Below are positions 6,139 through 9,282 of a stretch of DNA of 9,282 nt, piece after piece. A program made the translations under genes and the position numbers. Source of the DNA: Spirochaetales bacterium (GTDB lineage: Bacteria; Spirochaetota; Spirochaetia; DSM-16054; Sediminispirochaetaceae). Where the stretch lies: NCBI GenBank assembly GCA_021767325.1, contig JAASTM010000053.1, positions 1-9,282 on the forward strand, in the 5' to 3' direction. Each line of letters begins with the position of its first letter. Positions within the stretch are counted from its first letter, which is position 1. The notes beneath the pieces are model-generated. The model was given only the letters and a program-made list of their open reading frames with translations. It made no database searches and had not been told where the DNA came from.

Positions 6139-7250
6139 TGAACATGCACAAAACCCTCGCCCAGCTGCCGAAGCGCACGCTCATCTATACCGCGGTAGCC
6201 GTTCTCTTGATCCTCATCTTTATTTTTCAAGAGACCGCCGACACTCAGAAGAACACGCTTACGGTCCCGCTGCTGGCCGGAAAAATAAACCAGCTCACCC
6301 TCAAACAGGGCGATCAAACCCTTCAAATCAAACTGAACCCCGCGGCGGATACCGCCAAACCGACCGCTCAGGAAGCTGCGCCGGATCAGGCCTCCAAAAC
6401 CGATCGCTGGATAGTCGGCCAAGCCGGCTATCCGGCCGAAACGGATCGAGTTACCCATCTGATCGAGGCTTTTAAGGAGATTGATACTGCCGAAATAATC
6501 AGCAGTCGCGGTAACTACGAAAAATTCGGCTTGTCGGATGCTGACAAGCGCATACTGCGTATTTCCACCGATGCCGATGAGACTGCAATCATCGCCCTCG
6601 GCAACGATGCCGCGGCCGGTAATGCCGTATACGGCCGCATCAACGGAAAGCCGCAGGTAGTACTGCTGCCCAAAGGCATCAGTACCTATTTCTCACTCGA
6701 CCTGAAGGTATTCCGGCAGAAAAATATGGGTGGAGTGGCCGAGGCTGACGTCAAAAGAATAGAAATCCGCTCCCCGCAGCAGCCTACCCTCTACATTACC
6801 CGGCGTGCGGAACCGGAAGAACCGTCCACAACAGAAACCACAGCAGAAAAAGAAGATGCTGGTTCCACCGCCGCCAGCGACACGGCCGGCAAATCCCCTG
6901 CAACATCCGAAGCCTCCCAAACCTCCGCGCAGCCCGCCTGGCAGGCCCGCTACGCCCAGTCAGCCGAGTCCGCGCAAGCCGCCGAGTTCAAAACCAGCAC
7001 TTTCAGAGCCCTATTTGCAGAACTCGACAGTTTAACCGCCGACGGTTTTCCCACTGCAACTCCATCCGGTTCCATCCTAGCCGACATTCGAATAAGTAAA
7101 ATGGATGGAACAAAAACGGAAATTACCCTGTGGCTGCCGACCAAAGACAAACACTATCCTGCCAAGCTCAGCAGCAACAAATATCCATTTCTCATGGCCG
7201 AATGGCGCGTACGGCGGCTACTGCTGAATCAGGAGCGTTACTTCAAGTAA
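6135..7250 (+). CDS. DUF4340 domain protein, single-pass membrane
   Basis: A 371-aa protein with one membrane helix near the N-terminus (about 15-32, TLIYTAVAVLLILIFIF) and a large extracytoplasmic part. The pattern matches DUF4340 proteins, which regularly follow GldG-type genes: NTLTVPLLAGKINQLTLKQGDQTLQIK after the helix, then ISSRGNYEKFGLSDADK and a repeat-like second half ending LLLNQERYFK. A linker rich in Thr, Ser, Ala and Glu at about 225-269 interrupts the fold. The ATG at 6135 overlaps the previous stop (ATGATG); GGAGG at 6126-6130 is 4 nt from it and 7 nt from the second ATG at 6138, so the latter is also possible. No enzymatic motif is visible. Last gene of the operon, directly before a terminator. 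Confidence 0.87.
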   Translation: MMNMHKTLAQLPKRTLIYTAVAVLLILIFIFQETADTQKNTLTVPLLAGKINQLTLKQGDQTLQIKLNPAADTAKPTAQEAAPDQASKTDRWIVGQAGYPAETDRVTHLIEAFKEIDTAEIISSRGNYEKFGLSDADKRILRISTDADETAIIALGNDAAAGNAVYGRINGKPQVVLLPKGISTYFSLDLKVFRQKNMGGVAEADVKRIEIRSPQQPTLYITRRAEPEEPSTTETTAEKEDAGSTAASDTAGKSPATSEASQTSAQPAWQARYAQSAESAQAAEFKTSTFRALFAELDSLTADGFPTATPSGSILADIRISKMDGTKTEITLWLPTKDKHYPAKLSSNKYPFLMAEWRVRRLLLNQERYFK

Positions 7251-7285
7251 ATCGCCCGTGGCATCCCGGCCTCCCTCCATTTACC

Positions 7286-7321
7286 CTCCCCCTGCAGCTT
7301 TTTATACGCAGGGGGAGTTTT
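7286..7321 (+). terminator. Rho-independent terminator of the Gld-type operon
   Basis: A perfect 10-bp stem, CTCCCCCTGC (7286-7295) with GCAGGGGGAG (7308-7317), a 12-base loop and a TTTT run at 7318-7321. It lies 35 bp after the stop of the DUF4340 gene, so the four-gene operon ends here and the exporter genes need their own promoter. Confidence 0.9.
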
Positions 7322-7352
7322 CGTAGCTGAGGAACTTTCAAGGAAATATATT

Positions 7353-7380
7353 TTGGTATATCATCAAATAATAGTATATT
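7353..7380 (+). promoter_or_regulatory. Putative promoter of the ABC exporter operon
   Basis: TTGGTA (7353-7358, 4 of 6 matches) and TATATT (7375-7380, 5 of 6) with a 16-bp spacer, in an AT-rich island between GC-rich coding regions. GTATATCAT at 7356 and GTATATTCAT at 7374 form an imperfect direct repeat 18 bp apart. The leader to the ATG would be about 40 nt, with only a weak AAGAG (7414-7418) as ribosome site. Confidence 0.5.
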
Positions 7381-7428
7381 CATAAAACGCGCTGCAACGA
7401 TAACAACAGCATTAAGAGTAACCGACAT

Positions 7429-9168
7429 ATGTTAAAAGAGTACAAAACCCTACTGCCGCTGGTAAAGCGGTACACAATTTACTATGTGTTGGGCCTGCTG
7501 ACCCTGGTCCTCACCGACGCCGGCGAGCTGTACATTCCGCAGCTCATCAAGCGCATCACCAATATCATCGCCGGCGACAGCTTCACCTTAGAGGCGGTGG
7601 GCCGCCTGGTGCTGATCATGGTGGGTGTGGCCCTGGCGGTGGCCTTCTTCCGCTTCGGCTGGCGCTACTTCATCCACGGGGCTTCGCGGCGGCTGGAGCG
7701 GGACCTGCGCGAGAAGGTCTTCAAGCACCTGCTCACCCTCTCGACCACCTTCTACCAGAAGATGCGCACCGGCGACATTATGGCCCGCTCGTCCAACGAC
7801 ATGCGCGCCATCCGCATGGCCAGCGGCATGGCCCTGGTGGCCTTTATCGACGGCTTCTTCCTGTCGGTGGCCATCCTGGCCATCCTGTTTGCCCAGTTCC
7901 CGCGGCTGGCCCTCATCACCATCATCCCGCTGCCGCTCATCACCATCCTGGTGCTCTTCGGCGGTAAGGTCATCGGCCAGCGCTTCAAGGCGGTGCAGGA
8001 GGGCTTCTCGCGCCTCTCCGAGCATGTGCAGGAGACCCTTACCGGCATCCGGGTGGTAAAGTCTTTCGTCAAAGAGCCCTGGGTAGAGAAGAACTTCAAC
8101 ATCCGCAACGACGACAACCTCAGCCGCAACATGCAGCTGGTGCGCATCTGGGGCCTCTTCTTCCCCCTCATCACCTTCATCAGCGGCCTCTCGCTGCTGT
8201 TCCTGCTGTACTTCGGCGGCCAGGCGGTTATCCTGGACGACTTCACCCCCGGCGATTTTATGGCCTTCATGAGCTACCTGGTCATGCTGCGCTGGCCGGT
8301 CATGGGCATGGGTTTTACCATCAATATGCTCCAGCGCGGAGCGGCCAGTATGCAGCGCATCAACGAAATCCTCAACGAACAACCGGACATCACCTCCAAG
8401 CCCGACGCCATCACCAGCCGCCCCACCGGCGGCCTGAAGGTCGACCGGCTCAGCTTCCGCTACCAGTTCGAAGGCCCGCCCCTGCTGCAGGATATCTCCT
8501 TCGAGGTGCCGCAGGGCAGCACCCTCGGCATCCTCGGCCGCACCGGCTCGGGCAAATCGACCCTGGTGCGCCTCATCCCGCGCCTGCTCGACCCGCCCAC
8601 CGGCAGCATATTCATCGGCGGCAACGACATCCGCCAGTACCTGCTGCCGGAGCTGCGAGCGGCCATCGGCATCGTCCCGCAGGACAGCTTTCTCTTCTCC
8701 GACACCATCCGCGGCAACCTGGCCTTCGGCCGGCCCGACGCCTCCGACGCCGAGGTACAGCAGGCCGCCGAAGTGTCGACCATCAGCCGCGAGCTGGCCA
8801 CCTTCCCCCACGGCTGGAACACCGAGGTGGGCGAACGCGGGGTCACCCTTTCCGGCGGGCAGAAGCAGCGCATCGCCATCAGCCGGGCTATGCTCATCGA
8901 CCCGGAGCTGCTGATTTTCGACGACGCCCTGGCCTCGGTCGACGCCGAGACCGAGGAAAAAATATTAGACGCCTTCCTCGAGACCCGCCGCGGCCGCACC
9001 AACATCCTGGTGGCCCACCGCGTTTCCACCCTGCAGCACGCCGACCACATCATCGTTCTGGACGAAGGGCGCATCGTGCAGCAGGGCAGCCACGACCAAC
9101 TGGCCGAACAGCCGGGCCTGTACCGCGACATCTACCGTCTGCAGCAACTATCCGGAGGAGGGGTGTAA
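7429..9168 (+). CDS. ABC exporter half-transporter, MdlA/BmrC-like (degenerate-site subunit)
   Basis: A 579-aa fused membrane-ATPase half-transporter of the type I exporter family. The first ~320 residues hold six membrane helices, including GLLTLVLTDAGELYIPQLI and VGVALAVAFFRFGWRYFI. The ATPase domain has Walker A GRTGSGKST (370-378), the Q-loop IGIVPQD, an intact LSGGQ signature (474-478), Walker B LLIFDD (494-499) and the switch histidine H530 (VAHR). D499 replaces the catalytic Glu. This Asp is the hallmark of the subunit forming the non-hydrolysing site in heterodimers such as TM287/288 and BmrCD, where the partner supplies the active Glu. The partner gene starts one base before the end of this one. 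Start ATG at 7429 has a weak ribosome site. Likely substrates are drugs or lipids, not determinable here. Confidence 0.93.
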   Translation: MLKEYKTLLPLVKRYTIYYVLGLLTLVLTDAGELYIPQLIKRITNIIAGDSFTLEAVGRLVLIMVGVALAVAFFRFGWRYFIHGASRRLERDLREKVFKHLLTLSTTFYQKMRTGDIMARSSNDMRAIRMASGMALVAFIDGFFLSVAILAILFAQFPRLALITIIPLPLITILVLFGGKVIGQRFKAVQEGFSRLSEHVQETLTGIRVVKSFVKEPWVEKNFNIRNDDNLSRNMQLVRIWGLFFPLITFISGLSLLFLLYFGGQAVILDDFTPGDFMAFMSYLVMLRWPVMGMGFTINMLQRGAASMQRINEILNEQPDITSKPDAITSRPTGGLKVDRLSFRYQFEGPPLLQDISFEVPQGSTLGILGRTGSGKSTLVRLIPRLLDPPTGSIFIGGNDIRQYLLPELRAAIGIVPQDSFLFSDTIRGNLAFGRPDASDAEVQQAAEVSTISRELATFPHGWNTEVGERGVTLSGGQKQRIAISRAMLIDPELLIFDDALASVDAETEEKILDAFLETRRGRTNILVAHRVSTLQHADHIIVLDEGRIVQQGSHDQLAEQPGLYRDIYRLQQLSGGGV

Positions 9169-9282
9169 TGGAACAAGAGAAAATCATCAAAGGCTACGAC
9201 CCGGTCATCATGCGGCGCCTGCTGCGGTTCATGGGGCCGTACAAACTGCCGGCCATCATCGCCGTAATAGCCCTGCTGGTGG
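9168..9282 (+). CDS. Second ABC exporter half-transporter, MdlB/BmrD-like (5' part only)
   Basis: The first 38 codons of a gene that continues past the right edge. The visible protein begins MEQEKIIKGYDPVIMRRLL, then FMGPYKLPAIIAVIALLV, the cytoplasmic lead and start of the first membrane helix of an ABC exporter subunit. The KGYD-MRRLL-F-PYK pattern is familiar from the second member of heterodimeric exporter pairs. The start overlaps the previous stop by one base (TAATG) and is preceded by a purine-rich GGAGGAGGGG (9153-9162) site. The ATPase domain, which should carry the canonical Walker B Glu, is outside the window. Confidence 0.8.
   Translation, partial: MEQEKIIKGYDPVIMRRLLRFMGPYKLPAIIAVIALLV

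Noticed and set aside
2327..7250. Gliding-motility machinery
   Set aside because: Only GldA/F/G-type ABC components are present. These are common in non-gliding bacteria, and no other gliding gene is in the window.
7588..8811. A 407-aa open frame on the minus strand inside the ABC exporter gene
   Set aside because: It is rich in Glu, Ala, Gly, His and Asp with no fold or motif, and lies antisense to a clearly recognised exporter. Long antisense frames are expected in GC-rich genes with biased third positions.

Overview
The window looks like chromosomal DNA of a GC-rich bacterium. It carries leftward housekeeping and toxin-antitoxin genes on the left and two rightward ABC-transporter operons on the right. 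The GldA/GldF/GldG/DUF4340-type operon and the RsmE variant (GSERGW instead of the common GPEGG-type motif) would fit a free-living spirochaete. That assignment is a guess from gene content, not from a marker gene.

Positions 1-2131 are all on the minus strand. In transcription order they are vapB (RHH antitoxin), vapC (PIN toxin), rsmE (16S rRNA m3U1498 methyltransferase), hepT (HEPN toxin) and mntA (minimal nucleotidyltransferase antitoxin, running off the left edge). vapB/vapC overlap by one base, vapC/rsmE by four bases (ATGA) and hepT/mntA by eight bases. So rsmE appears to be the third cistron of a toxin-antitoxin operon. A perfect 26-bp palindrome, made of two tandem 12-bp palindromes, covers the -35 box of a near-consensus promoter in front of vapB. 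The two TA modules look less GC-rich than rsmE, which suggests they arrived separately around it.

Positions 2200-2326 are the divergent intergenic region. They hold the vapBC operator and, on the other side, three TGTAA repeats at exact 11-bp spacing in front of the rightward operon. Positions 2327-7250 hold a tightly packed four-gene operon: ABC ATPase, six-helix permease, a large GldG-type auxiliary protein anchored at both ends, and a DUF4340 protein. It ends at a clear rho-independent terminator (7286-7321). These four should form one membrane complex with its auxiliary domains outside the cytoplasmic membrane; the substrate is unknown.

Positions 7322-7428 are an AT-rich promoter region. 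From 7429 an operon encodes a heterodimeric-type ABC exporter. The first half-transporter is complete (579 aa, Asp in place of the catalytic Glu), and the second starts at 9168 and runs off the right edge. No tRNA, rRNA, CRISPR array or insertion sequence was seen. The most interesting structure is the double TA arrangement around rsmE with its palindromic operator. No wholly new system is evident.
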